Part shown: piece by piece, positions 33,890 through 44,835 of the stretch | Layout of the letters: each line of letters starts with the position of its first letter | Position numbering within the stretch: the first letter of the stretch is position 1 | From: Uloborus plumipes | Taxonomy: Eukaryota > Arthropoda > Arachnida > Araneae > Uloboridae | DNA: 64,000 nucleotides | Direction of reading: 5' to 3' | Assembly: GCA_038373865.1 (NCBI GenBank) | Contig: JAXGGA010001123.1 | Span: 61,001 to 125,000, forward strand | Program-made: the position numbers and the translations under genes | Notes under the pieces: model-generated | Seen by the model: only the letters and a program-made list of their open reading frames with translations | Told to the model about the DNA's origin: nothing | The model's database searches: none

Positions 33890-34510
33890 TATATATTGGC
33901 CCAAAAGAGCCAGCCCTCTTATGAAATAGAGACAATTGTCGAGTATTGTAAAAGTTTATGCAAAAGTTTGGTTTCTCACTAAAACTGAGAATTCGTACAC
34001 AGCCGGTGCACGGCATTTTTAGGAAGTTATCCACTTCTCAAGGTATCTCAAAGATGATCTGAAATTAGTAGTTGACCCTGTTGTACAATAAAGGAATGGT
34101 TTTTATGGTCACCCAGAGAACTTGCTAATTGCCATGATTAATGACACCCGATCTTATGTGAGGAAATTAGGATACAGAAGAATCCTGAAGGCCAGAGCTC
34201 TTACTAATGAAACTGTTCGTGATTTTGTCGTTCCATCTCTCAATTTTCAAGCAAGCGACTGTACGGAATTGATCGATTGGCAGAACTGTATCCTTACGGA
34301 CCCTCCGCTCGTCAAACATATTTCCAATGCGGAACTTGAAAAAAATAGCTGAAACGGGTGAGGTAATTGAAAGTAAGTTGTGGAATTTACCATGTCACAC
34401 AACAAGCGGAAGAAAGAGCAGTTAGGTTAGTGACAGAAGCATCATCATCTGTTTGTGGAGCAGCTAGTCGTGATGGCTTTATTCGTACTACGTTAGCATC
34501 TCAAAATTAA
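33890..34510 (+). pseudogene. degraded fragment of a repetitive arthropod ORF
   Basis: The open part (34122-34352) reads ENLLIAMINDTRSYVRKLGY then RRILKARALTNETVRDFVVP and SLNFQASDCTELIDWQN. After a stop the theme resumes in another frame as ERAVRLVTEASSSVCGAASR and DGFIRTTLASQ. I recall similar protein pairs as abundant, uncharacterised repeat-encoded ORFs in arthropods. Frameshifts and stops show it is dead here. No function is assigned. Confidence 0.5.
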
Positions 34511-35128
34511 TGCCAAACTTCGAAAACAAAGCAAAGTATAAGGTATAAAATTCATATGTTACAAATAAAAAAATAAATACATAACCACCCAAATATTGGC
34601 AGTTTTGAGGATGGGATTCGAAAGCAGCCACCTCCTTGCGGTGAATTCTAAGCTATTTTTCTCTAATTTCGGGAAAATGAACTAAGAGCTCTAGGGATGA
34701 AAACAGATCAAAGTCAAAAAAGAGGAAAAATTGCGTAACTTAAAATTCCGATAGATTTTTTTCCCATATTCTGCGAAATTAGCCATGCAAGATCTACTTA
34801 TATTAAAAACTGAGTATCTTTCTAACTATCTTTCTATCTTTCTATGTCACGCTTATTTCTCCTGAACGCCAATGAACTGAAAGTCGAACCAGGTATCGAT
34901 AGATAGGTAATTTTTCAGGCTTCATTAGTTTCAATCTATATGATTATACGATTTTAATTAGCGAAGATATCAATTAATAAGTAGTCAAGTTTAAAGCGAT
35001 TAAGCCTAATAAATGATTAAACTTCCAAGACATTTTTTCTTACCGTTGCCATTTTGAATTAAAACGTTAATTAAATTATTGAACTATTTAAAATTCCAAG
35101 ATATTTATTTCTTTCCGTTGCGATTTTA

Positions 35129-35297
35129 AGGCAGGAATTCAAGTGACACACGGACGATCGCAACTCACCAATGCAATCGCAAATTCCAAAATTTGGATTC
35201 AAGTGAAACGAATTCACTTGAATTCGACTTACAGTCGCGGTTGCAATATGCGATCGCCTCGAAGCGACTGCAATCGTGTTTCTCTTGAATTCGGCCC
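35129..35297. mobile_element. 169-bp MITE nested in the Helitron, TA target site
   Basis: Ends AGGCAGGAATTCAAGTG and CTCTTGAATTCGGCCC are imperfect inverted repeats, flanked by TA. The parallel Helitron segment near 35690-35715 lacks the insert (GCGATTTTGAATTAAAACG), so the second internal copy serves as a natural empty site. Confidence 0.8.
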
Positions 35298-36111
35298 TAA
35301 ATTAAAACGTTAATTAAATTGAACTTTTTAAAATGAAAGAGTGTTATTTTTTTCCATTGTCATTTTAAATACGTGTTATAACAAAGTTCTAACAATTGTT
35401 TTTATTCTAATTATTAATGACATATTTTTTCTCAGGTACCATTTTGAAAATGTGTTTTTAAATAAAATTGCAATTGCTGTTTTTTGGAGGGACTTTTTCT
35501 GGCTGCGATCCATAAGTAGTCAAATTTAAAGCGAATGTTTAATTAATAAGTAGTCAAATTTAAAGCGATTAATCCTAATTAATGATTAAACTTCCAAGAC
35601 ATTTTTTCTTACCGTTGCCATTTTGAATTAAAACGTTAATTAAATTATTCAACTATTTAAAATTCCAAGATATTTATTTCTTTCCGTTGCGATTTTGAAT
35701 TAAAACGTTAATTAAGTTGAACTTTTTAAAATGAAAGAGTGTTGTTTTTTTCATTGTCATTTTGAATACGTGCTATAACAAAGTTCTAACAATTGTTTTT
35801 ATTCTAATTATTAATGCATATTTTTTTTCAGGTACCATTTTGAAAATGTGTTTTTAAATAAAATTGCAATTGCTGTTTTTAGAAAGGACTTTTTCTGGCT
35901 TCGATCCAAATATTAAAAGAACTTTTTCGTTTAGAATTTTGCAATTAATTTTACCGGAAGAAAGCGGTTTGGAAATAATTGTTTTTGGAAAGGAATTTTA
36001 TTTGTAATTTAGGGAGAGTGCTAAGTATGCGCTACTTGACATCGTCTTTATTTTTGAGGAAGCATGTGCAAATAATTCGATTGATTCTTTGATGCAGGAA
36101 AGCTTTTTAGC

Positions 36112-36300
36112 GAGCCGCTTTAGCGGGGAGTAGTTTATTAAACTTTTCCTTGGTACTTTAAAGGCGAGCCGCCTTGGCGGCGAGTAGTGAATTGAAACTT
36201 TCCTCGCTACTGTAAAGGCGAGTCGCCTTGACGGCGAGTAAACTGTTTAAACTTTCCTCATTTCTTTAAAGGCGAGCCGCCTTGGTGGCGAGTAGTTTTC
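36112..36300 (+). repeat. four-unit hairpin array inside the Helitron
   Basis: Units of about 55-60 bp each carry GCGAGCCGCCTTGGCGGCGAG or a variant (GAGTCGCC...GACGGCGAG), a GC-rich hairpin, followed by AAACTTTCCT-and TTTAAAG. Such GC-rich repeats near the 3' end are common in non-autonomous Helitrons. Confidence 0.85.
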
Positions 36301-37058
36301 TCAAACTGCCTTCACTACATTACAGCCCGTGCAACGCCGGGCTACGCAGCTAGTTTTCTCTTAATTTGCGCCCTGCAATCGAAAGTAAATATTTTTAAAA
36401 GTTCTTAATTGCTCATTCACTATTTATTTTTAAGTCATTCACAACAATGTAAAAAAAAGGGGGGGGGGTGCAATTTTTGATGAATTAGACAAGTGTATCT
36501 CAAGAAACAAACTCTAAAATTAGTATTGCATAGTCTTAAGCTATTTTGATAAATTTTAACATCAAAATAATTTTCCCAATTTTTTGACAAAGATCCTGAA
36601 TATTTTAGCTGAACTTTCTTAATTTCTACCTCCTGCAAATCAAACTGATGTTTTTGGCAGCATGCCAAAATAGAGTACATAGTTCGCCGATAATTGCAGG
36701 TCATCCTTGAGATTTCAATCCTGCTGCATCCTAAAAACCTTTCCATTATTTTGGAAGTTGGAAATAATTTCAACCTCTACTACTTTAAATCAACTTATTT
36801 TAAGCTTCATTTTAATAATGTGTGTATTTTTATTTTTTTTCTAAACTAGATGCAAAATTAATTTTTTGATCGCGGAAAGAAAGAAAAAATACAAAAAGCG
36901 GAACATCGCGGATCCGCGGAAGATTTTCATCCCTGTAAACTATAACACTGCGACGCGCAGATAGAGCGTCAACAATTCTCTGGTGCTTTAGTCTTGAAAA
37001 CTTATGTTTTAATCTGAAATAATTCTGTAACTTTTTTTTTTAAGTAAAAAAGGCATTA

Positions 37059-37678
37059 GGGTGATTCCATAGTGACTAACGTAACATTCAGAGCTGATTT
37101 TGTAACTGTTTTAACTTGTAACTTAAAGAATAAAAAATATTTTTTAGTTATGCTGGTGGATTTACAGTGTACATGGTATCTATGTATCATTTCTGCTAAG
37201 AATTTAAATCAAAATTACTGACAGTAGATATTTTTTCAACCAAAAGGACAGTGTGACTAACGTAACATTTTTGCAACCCTGAAAATGAATGCTCATGTTG
37301 TGAGGCAAAAATTTCTCAAAGTTAAGCAAGTGTTAAAAATTGAATGATACATTTGAAAAATGGGTAAAGTTGGCTTTTAAAAACATAAAACACATTGATT
37401 AAATCTTAATTTTTTTTAGTCTTAAGTGTCACTTTTACTCAAGATGGAGTGTGACTAACGTAACGTGACTAACGTAACCATCGAATAACAAGCAGTAAAC
37501 ATACTACAAACTATTTGTTATGGCTAATCTCAGTGATAATTACAATACTTTTCAATTTTTTAAAACTTCTTATGTTGTATAATTTTGATTTATTTATTTA
37601 TTTATTTATTTATTGATACTTTTTTCACTTCGGTATTTTTTTTCTTTGGCTGAGGTTGACATTTCTATGGAATGACCC
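37059..37678. mobile_element. TIR element E1, 4-bp target duplication ATTA
   Basis: GGGTGATTCCATAG at the left and inverted GGGTCATTCCATAG at the right (one mismatch) are flanked by ATTA on both sides. TGACTAACGTAAC occurs four times inside (37072, 37254, 37452, 37466), mostly near the left end and in a tight pair. No coding capacity. See the family finding for E2 and E3. Confidence 0.75.
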
Positions 37679-37832
37679 ATTAGTGTTTTAAAGAATTTTT
37701 TTTTTTAACTTTTCGTTTTAAAACATCAAAATAATAAAAATTCTCTAAATGTTCCAAATTTCAGGCTTAATTATTGTATATATCTATATTGTATAGATCT
37801 ATATTAGGCTTAAATATTGTACAATATTTTAA

Positions 37833-39235
37833 CCCTACACTGCATGGTGTTGCCAATTGGCTACATGGACAATTTGTCCTCCTTATGAATAGCAGAATGT
37901 AGTCATAAGGCAACTCAATGCATAGAAAGCAAGTATTGGGTATATTTAAAGCAATTATCACCATTTATCCTCCATACATGGCAGCACTGGTCTGTTACAT
38001 GCTCTTAAATGAATCCATATGGATAGCTTTTAAAATCACTCAAACTACCATATTTTGAAATTATTTTTTACAATGAAATATTTTTCTTCGTCTTTTAAAA
38101 AAATGACATGAATAAAATAAACATTTATCTTTCGTTTAAGATGCGTTTTACATCAAAATAATTATTTGGAAAAAATCTAGGACATAATACACGTCTGTAG
38201 CCATTTGGCAACATTATGCAGTAAGCATCCAGAGAACACTTCGATTCATCTCTATAGTTCATGAAGTATGTGCTTTGTTTATGTTTCGCGCTAGCTTCTT
38301 TCTCTTTTTGGAAGGTATAATATAATCATGCGGACCCAAAAGTGGTACTTTCGGCTGTTCTACCGTTTATAAGACCTCGCAATTATCAATGCTTAGTTGA
38401 TGTTCAACAGAGTGAACAAACAAAAAATCAATAGGGAAAAGCCTTTAAAACGTGTTCATTTTAGATTTCAGTTAGCACAAACGTTGTGCTTACACGGACA
38501 AGTAAAGTCATTAATAATTTTAAAATATAGTTTTGAAAAAAAAACTAAAAAATACGCTTTTACATTGGAATGCGCTGTGATCATCACAGGTTTCTCTCTG
38601 ATTTTCAAAACTACTGAATATCCGCACTTAAGTTTACATGTACTTATAATACATCAATATGCAATACAGTTTAGCCTTTAGTATTAAAAATAATATTAAA
38701 TATATTACTTTTATATTTGCAAAGAACGTAAATTTTATCTTTTATTCAGAGTTCACATACATACATACATACAAACAAACCCACGTGTGAAATTAGTAAA
38801 AGCGTATTAAAAAGAGACCATTAGCTACAGAGGAACTAGAGTTACAAACCAAAAAAAGAAGAGAAAAGAAAGAAAGCTTGCGCGAGAGAGCCTCTAAAAG
38901 ACATCAGATTTGACAGAATTGATCATGGGAAAGTATAAGTACATATAAAAAATAATGTAAAATGTCAAAATGTAAAGGATTACAAGAGTACAGTGCACCA
39001 AATGTTCAATTCCTCTATTTTTTTACAAAAACGAACTAATTTCAAGACTATCATTAACAATCGTTTTTATCTGTTGAATGCATGGTGTAGCCATTTGGCA
39101 ACAAAACTATTTTTAATTAGAAAGGGGTGAAAATTTAGAGTTAATTTTTTTTAAATACTTTTCCATGTTTTCTTATTACATTGACAAATACATATATTTT
39201 TTTCTACGAAAAATAAAACATCATGCTGTGTAGGG
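37833..39235 (+). mobile_element. decayed piggyBac-like transposon, TTAA target site
   Basis: CCCTACACTGCATG at the left and inverted CCCTACACAGCATG at the right are flanked by TTAA. A subterminal motif GTAGCCATTTGGCAAC occurs near both ends and once inside (37850, 38198, 39088; the first inverted). Frames near 38320-38500 (KWYFRLFYRL; PLKRVHFRFQLAQTLC) resemble the C-terminal part of piggyBac transposases but are broken by stops. Confidence 0.65.
38320..38681 (+). pseudogene. possible piggyBac transposase C-terminal relic
   Basis: One frame reads KWYFRLFYRLIRPRNYQCLV and, after a shift, NREKPLKRVHFRFQLAQTLC. These recall the W-----FY--D---NA and FR--LA--L motifs at the end of the DDE_Tnp_1_7 domain. 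The similarity is weak and judged from memory; support comes from the TTAA-flanked ends. Confidence 0.4.
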
Positions 39236-39339
39236 TTAATATTTCTGTTTATGAATCAAAAATCTTACAAGGCAAGCATTTTCACTGCTGGGAATAAAAA
39301 AAAATGCATAAGGAGTTTTAGAAATAAAAAATAAATAAT

Positions 39340-39830
39340 TTTTTACATATCTGGCAAACTTTTCAAGGGTCTGCTATGGGTTCGAAATATATTTTAGCGC
39401 CCATTTACAAATCTTTGGTGTCGACGCAAAACTTTTCCTAGCACAGCGATTAAAAAATTACACATACAAATGTCAACAAATTGCTTAAAAACGTTTTTTT
39501 TTTTTTTTTTTTTTCATTTTTGGCGAAGCTTTGAGGGCCCAGCGGGGGGTCTAAATATATTTTGATTTCCAAAGAAATTTTTACACGCACATTTGATGTC
39601 AATACACGCCTTTACCCACCACAGGCGATTAAAAAAATTACACATTAATTTTAAAAAAAATTGTTTAAAAATGTCATTTTTTACATTTTTGGCGAAATTT
39701 CAAGGGCCCAGCGGGGGGTCTAAATATATTTTGATTTCCAAAAATTTTTTTACAGAGACATTCGATGCCAATACAGAACTTTTCCCACTACAGGCGATTT
39801 CGATTTCCAAAAAAAGTTAAAATCGACCTA
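39340..39830 (+). repeat. ~190-bp tandem repeat, about 2.5 units
   Basis: Units share TTTTTGGCGAA--TT--AAGGGCCCAGCGGGGGGTCTAAATATATT...CAATACA---CTTTTCCCAC-ACAGGCGATT. The first unit is more diverged than the other two. It directly follows the piggyBac-like element. Confidence 0.75.
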
Positions 39831-39844
39831 CCCTAATAAACAGT

Positions 39845-40160
39845 CCTTACATTCGCTTTTTCTACTTCCGTTTTTTTTCTCCCACTTTGTTTTGGTTTCA
39901 TTTATGTAGTATTCCTGTGCATTTGTGCTTTTCAATGTTGTATTTTTACTTTTATTTTTCGTATAAAGGTATATATTTATTTGTTTTACGGCTCAAACGG
40001 GCCTTACATTCGTTTTTTTTTTTTTTTAAATATTTTTTTACTTTTGTTTCGCTTTGTTTTGGTTTCGTTTGTGCCCTATTCCTGCGCATTTGTACTTTTC
40101 AAAGTTGTACTTTTACTCTTATTTTTAGCACAAATATATATATTTATTTCATGCACTGAT
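39845..40160 (+). repeat. ~158-bp tandem duplication
   Basis: Two units share CCTTACATTCG, CTTTGTTTTGGTTTC-TTTGTG, TATTCCTG-GCATTTGT-CTTTTCAA-GTTGTA and TATATATTTATTT. The overlapping phenylalanine-rich open frames here are by-products of the T-rich repeat. Confidence 0.75.
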
Positions 40161-40990
40161 GTTTATCTACTGATTTTTATTATAACCTGGATTGTATAAG
40201 TAAAGCGGTTCCAACTCCTGTGTTAAGTAGTTGCAATTATTTTTAAATAATTTTTGCAGCCATGTTTTCTTTTAATTATCATTTGGAGGGGAGGGGGGTG
40301 CGTTACTTTCAGCTGGTAGATATTCACATGGGGACCGCATTTCAATGAAAATATTTTTTCTTTAAGGGTGGGGAGATATAAAAGAAAATATTTTTTATAT
40401 CTCTTTGATTGCAATGGGAGGGTTGGGAAATAGTTGCAATAGAGTCGAATGGGAGGTTTTCTCTACTACAAGTACCACTTGAACCTCACCTTAGATTAAA
40501 ATATGTGTAAGCATTTACAGAATTTTTTTTTTCCTGAGATTTAGGGGCGGGGGTGTTAAACTGTTGTAATTGTGCTGGGTGTATTTAGAAACATCCTTTA
40601 CTGGAAGCAAGGTTATTTTTTTAGCGTTTTTTATTTATAATTATTATTATTATTATTATTATTGTTGTTGTTGTTGTTTCGTTCTGAGAGGGAGATTTTT
40701 ATTTTGGTTTTTGTATCAAAAATACGTAAAGTTAAATTTTTTTTTCTTCCAAGGAAGAGCAGATTTTCGTTTTGATCAAAGAAGAATTAAATTCTTTATT
40801 TTTTGGGTAGTGGGATTTTCACATTTTTCTAATTGAGCAATCAAGATGGCCTATTGTCGGAGCACCCTTGAAAAGTTTTTGAAACCGAAGAGATAAAAAC
40901 TCAGTTGCAGGGTATCTTTAACAATGGTATCCAGGAATCCACCCAAGCCAATATTTTGAAACTGGAGTTCCAAAACAACACGATTTTCGG

Positions 40991-41268
40991 TTGTTGTTGT
41001 TTTGTTCCAGACAAACTGGCAAGTTGGGTTGCGCTGCCTCATTTTTAAAACTGTACCATGATTTGGTGTGAAGTCGGACTTCCGCAATACACACATATAC
41101 CACAGGGTTGGATGGTGCCCAGTGGGTGGACACCCCATCACAGCACAACAACACATTCATACAAAGGAAGGGCAAGAGAGAAAAAGTATATCCATGCCCA
41201 AGCCAGGATTCAAACCCGGGACCACACCATCCGGGTCGGACTTCTTCGATCACTAGACAAGGTGGCGG
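40991..41268 (-). mobile_element. tRNA-derived SINE, copy 1, 13-bp target duplication
   Basis: Read on the minus strand it begins with a tRNA-like head (CACCTTGTCTAGTGATCGAAG, then B-box-like GGTTTGAATCC), followed by a unique body and a 3' (AAC)n tail. ACACGATTTTCGG flanks both ends exactly. The head is degenerate relative to a tRNA, so this is a SINE and not a tRNA gene. Confidence 0.9.
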
Positions 41269-42815
41269 ACACGATTTTCGGTGATGATAAAATAAGGATC
41301 TGTGATGATTGTTTTGCAACAAGTCCTAAAAAAACGGAATTTTAGACTACCTCTAATGATGTCATTAGGCCCTCCGGATATTTTGAAGTCAACACAAAAC
41401 AAAGAATGATTGATTGTAGGTGGAAGGGATGGAGTTCAGGGACTCTCCCTTAGAAAGCTTTCGACATTACAATGCTAAAAACCCAACCGTTAGCTCCTTT
41501 GATAACATTGTTGTCGTTAACGTCATGTAATAGTAAAATGAATGGTCTGACATTGTTCCAAGAGGTTGAACTTTTTTATTAACATGTAAGTTGTAAGACA
41601 ACGCCAGATATATTTACCGTACAAGATAAAATAACACTGCAGGGCAATTCTATGCAAGTGTGGAAAAGCGTTGGAAAAATCAAATTACAGCAATGCGTCT
41701 GTTTTGCATATTTTTTGGTTTAAAAATGTTAAAGTTTTTTATTTGTACTAATTTTTTGTCAAAAATGTAATATTTTTAGTTTTGACAGCACTTTGAAGTT
41801 GGAAACGGAATTTTTAACTTTTGCTAAAGCAAATGATCAATCTTTCAACGTTGGTAAGTTTCAATTTTTTTTCTTTAGATAACTGTTTTAAAGGAAGAAT
41901 ATTGATTATTACACTTTAATTTAATATTGTGAATTGCTAAAACGAATGTTTTCACTTAAATTATGTGATTTATGTAAACTTCAAAAATGCACTCTTCTAT
42001 GGAACGTAAGCTACCAAAAACATGTTAAAGTTCATGATGTGCATAAAGAAAGGGCAATGCAATGTTAACAATGCTATATTTTCTATCTTTTAAGTGTGTA
42101 TTAAGCAAATAGTTAGTTTTTTTTTAAATATTGTTTATTTAATTACTTGTGCTACAATCAAAACGTGTAACATAAGTTACCGAAATATGCAGATAATGTA
42201 AGTTACCTAAGTAAGACTTAAATACTTGTATTTATAAAGAAAGTAAATTGTGAAACAAACCTATGTTGTTAGTAGAAGAAATTTATTCAAGAGTTCTTTT
42301 AAATGTACTGTATTTACTTAATTTAAATTAATCATATTTCATAAAATGTCCCTAATAAGATTACAATACACCTCTATTATAAATTACGTGTGTCTTTTTG
42401 GCTTTTAAGATATTAATTCTCTCTAAACAATATCACTGCATTAGAATATTTAAGAGGTATTTTACTATAAGTTATTCAAAAATGACTTCTGTTATGCTTT
42501 AAAGTTTTAAAATATGTTTTGGAAAAAACAAATATAAAAATATTTTATTTCTTACAGGTGAAATATATTTTATTCTGCATTAGAATGCCACTGAACTTTG
42601 CAGAAAAGATGCGTTGTAAAAGGGGTATGAGAAAAGTCATGTAGATATTGCATATTTATAAATAAAAGTCACTCTTAATGGTATTAAAATGTGTTAGAAA
42701 AAGCAAAATTTATCAAAATTATTTTCTGAAGATCCACACATTGACAATCACCATTTAAGAAACTAGAAATGTACAAACTGTGGGGTTTCGTTTAGTTAAG
42801 TATTTCAAAGAACAA

Positions 42816-43060
42816 GAAGAAAAAAAAACAAAGATAAAAACCGGTGAATGGTGTGTGATGAAGTATGAAAATACATTGTATCCTTGAGTTGTGATGATTA
42901 TTAAAGAAAACGAGTTTAAAGTAAATGTAATGGCTGCTGTTGGAACCTATTATAAATGGCCAGAAACGACAGATGAAATTTATTATAAGAAAGAAAACAT
43001 GATTCAAAAAATTGAACTACCTGAACTTGTTAAAAACAGCGACCAGTATGCATTTAAAAG
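42816..43060 (+). pseudogene. relic C-terminal domain of the E2 transposase (tudor/chromo-like)
   Basis: One frame reads EWCVMKYENTLYP, stop, VVMIIKENEFKVNVMAAVGT then YYKWPETTDEIYYKKENMIQ and KIELPELV. The W-V-YE---YPG, V-VM, KWP---D-IYY and I--I--P pattern is a small beta-barrel-like domain I associate with C-termini of some transposon-encoded and uncharacterised arthropod and cnidarian proteins. The TGA is one change from the expected GGA. The DD36E element is inserted about 17 bp after it. Confidence 0.5.
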
Positions 43061-43077
43061 TCTTATGTTATGTAATA

Positions 43078-44295
43078 CACTGAAGTGACAAAAGTCATGG
43101 GATAGCAATATGCAAATTTTCATATGGCAGTAGCATCGCATAGAACAGGTATAAATGCGCAGTGCTTTTATAGAGCTTTCATTTCTGTTCAAGTTATTCA
43201 TGTGAAGAGGTTTTAACGTGATGATGACCGCACGACGTGAATTAACAGACTTTGAACGCGGAATGTTAGTTGGAGCTAGACGCATGGGTCATGCCATTTC
43301 GGAAATCGTTAGAGAATTCAACATTCCCAGATCCACTGTGTCAAGAGTGTGCCGAGAGTATGAAATTTCAGGCATAACATCCCACCATGGACAGCGCAGT
43401 GGTCGACCGCCTGCACTTAAAGATCGAGACCGGCGACGTCTGCAAAGAGTCGTAAATTCTAACAGACAAGCAACACTGCGTCAAATCACCGTAGAAATCA
43501 ATGTGGGACGTACAATGGACGTGTCTGCTAGAACTGTGCGGAGAAATTTGGATTTCTTGGGCTATTCCAGCAGAAGACCGACTCGAGTGCCTTTACTGAC
43601 AGAACGACATCGCTTGCAGCGACTCTCGTGGGCACGTGAGCATATCGGTTGGTCCCTAGATGAATGGAAAACCGTGGCCTGGTCCGATGAGTCACGATTT
43701 CAGCTGGTAAGAGCCGATGGTAGGGTTCGAGTGTGGCGCAGACCCCACGAAGCCATGGACCCAAACTGTCAGCAAGGCACTGTTCAAGCTGGTGGTGGCT
43801 CCGTAATGGTGTGGGCTGTTTTTTCATGGCATGGACTTGGTCCTCTAGTGCGACTGGACCGAACATTGACTGGAAATGCTTATGTGCAGCTACTTGGAGA
43901 TCACTTGCAGCCATTCATGGACTTCATGTACCCAAACAACGATGGGATTTTTATGGATGACAATGCGCCATGTCACCGGGCCACAACTGTTCGCAATTGG
44001 TTTGAAGAAAATTCTGGACAATTCCAACGAATGATTTGGCCACCTAGATCGCCCGACATGAATCCCATTGAGCATTTATGGGACACCATCGAGAGGTCTG
44101 TTCGTGCCCAAAATCCTGCCCCATCAACGCTTTCACAATTATGGACGTCTATCGAGACAGCATGGCTCAATATTCCTGCAGAAGACTTCCAACGACTTGT
44201 TGAGTCCATGCCACGTCGAGTTGTTGCACTTCGCCGGGCAAAAGGAGGGCCGACACGATATTAAGAGGTATCCCATAACTTTTGTCACTTCAGTG
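43078..44295 (+). mobile_element. intact Tc1/mariner transposon, DD36E type, TA target site
   Basis: CACTGAAGTGACAAAAGT at the left and its inverted copy at the right (about 28 bp, one or two mismatches) are flanked by TA. The element is only 1,218 bp and filled by one open transposase frame. Its clean ends and intact frame mark it as the youngest-looking element in the window. It is nested in E2. Confidence 0.95.
43218..44264 (+). CDS. Tc1/mariner transposase, 348 aa, complete DD36E triad
   Basis: Cut-and-paste transposase. Residues ~1-120 are the bipartite HTH DNA-binding domain (FERGMLVGARRMGHAISEIV; IPRSTVSRVCREY), followed by a basic GQRSGRPPAL AT-hook-like linker. The catalytic domain has WSDESRF (D157), the glycine box GGGSVMVWAVF, MDDNAPCHR (D248) and RSPDMNPIEHLWD (E285); 36 residues separate the last two. 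That spacing fits the DD36E group described in animals rather than classical DD34E. The ATG at 43218 gives the usual N-terminus; MMM makes the exact start uncertain by two codons. No stop or frameshift: possibly functional. Confidence 0.95.
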   Translation: MMMTARRELTDFERGMLVGARRMGHAISEIVREFNIPRSTVSRVCREYEISGITSHHGQRSGRPPALKDRDRRRLQRVVNSNRQATLRQITVEINVGRTMDVSARTVRRNLDFLGYSSRRPTRVPLLTERHRLQRLSWAREHIGWSLDEWKTVAWSDESRFQLVRADGRVRVWRRPHEAMDPNCQQGTVQAGGGSVMVWAVFSWHGLGPLVRLDRTLTGNAYVQLLGDHLQPFMDFMYPNNDGIFMDDNAPCHRATTVRNWFEENSGQFQRMIWPPRSPDMNPIEHLWDTIERSVRAQNPAPSTLSQLWTSIETAWLNIPAEDFQRLVESMPRRVVALRRAKGGPTRY

Positions 44296-44835
44296 TATTT
44301 TCGATTGGTCATTGAATTTGGTATTAAATTTCTAAAAATTTCATTCACAATTGTTAATTTCTAATATTTTCATTTTAACTAAGCTGTAATTTTCATTCAT
44401 TAATTTTTGTAATAAAGATATGTTTGTAAGTAAATTTCGTAACGTAAGTTACCCAGTTGAAAAGCCCCTTAGTCCTCAATTTTTGAAATAAATTTTAAAT
44501 ATATGAAAATAAAATCCTAAGCATTATAAGGAACTGATAAATTATACTTCAAACAAGAAAACAGCTGTAATAGAGCAGAAATTTGCCTTAGAACCAATTT
44601 TCGTATTATATCATTCCCTTTTTGCATAACGTAAGTTACTGCCTTATTTTTGATTGCTAAATTTTGTAAAATTTTAATGCATCGAGTATTTTTGCATTTT
44701 AATTTTGCTTTTGACTGTCATTTTCATGGAAAGCTTTTATACAAGTTTTGTATAACAATATTTGTCTGTACTGAGGTGCTAAATGCCTAAGAGTTGGCCA
44801 AAATGTAACGTAAGTTACGGTGGAATTGCCCTGCA

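Larger units (their letters stand above)
34793..36353 (+). mobile_element. non-autonomous Helitron, 1.56 kb
   Basis: Starts TCTACTTATATT after an A and ends ...GGGCTACGCAGCTAG before a T, matching the Helitron 5'-TC...CTAG-3' between A and T. Just before the end, GCCCGTGCAACGCCGGGC forms the required hairpin. The 5' part (CTGAGTATCTTTCT...ATGTCACGC...CTCCTGAACGC) resembles common arthropod Helitron starts. No Rep/helicase frame. It holds an internal ~0.56-kb duplication, a nested TA MITE and a hairpin array. Confidence 0.88.
41642..44831. mobile_element. TIR element E2, 4-bp target duplication TGCA, interrupted by a DD36E transposon
   Basis: GGGCAATTCTATG at the left and inverted GGGCAATTCCACC at the right, flanked by TGCA. 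The palindrome-like GTAACGTAAGTTAC recurs in both arms (42167 variant, 44439, 44626, 44805). Without the nested Tc1/mariner element the length is about 1.97 kb. It retains a decayed coding segment at 42816-43060, so it probably derives from an autonomous element. Confidence 0.75.

Noticed and set aside
34692..36936. hAT enclosing the Helitron, with AGGGATGAAAA at 34694 and TTTTCATCCCTG near 36925
   Set aside because: Ends are similar over only ~11 bp and flanking 8-mers (TAAGAGCT and TAAACTAT) do not match, so one element cannot be claimed.
41190..41268. tRNA gene on the minus strand
   Set aside because: The B-box is part of a SINE head with a body, tail and target duplication; the cloverleaf is not complete.
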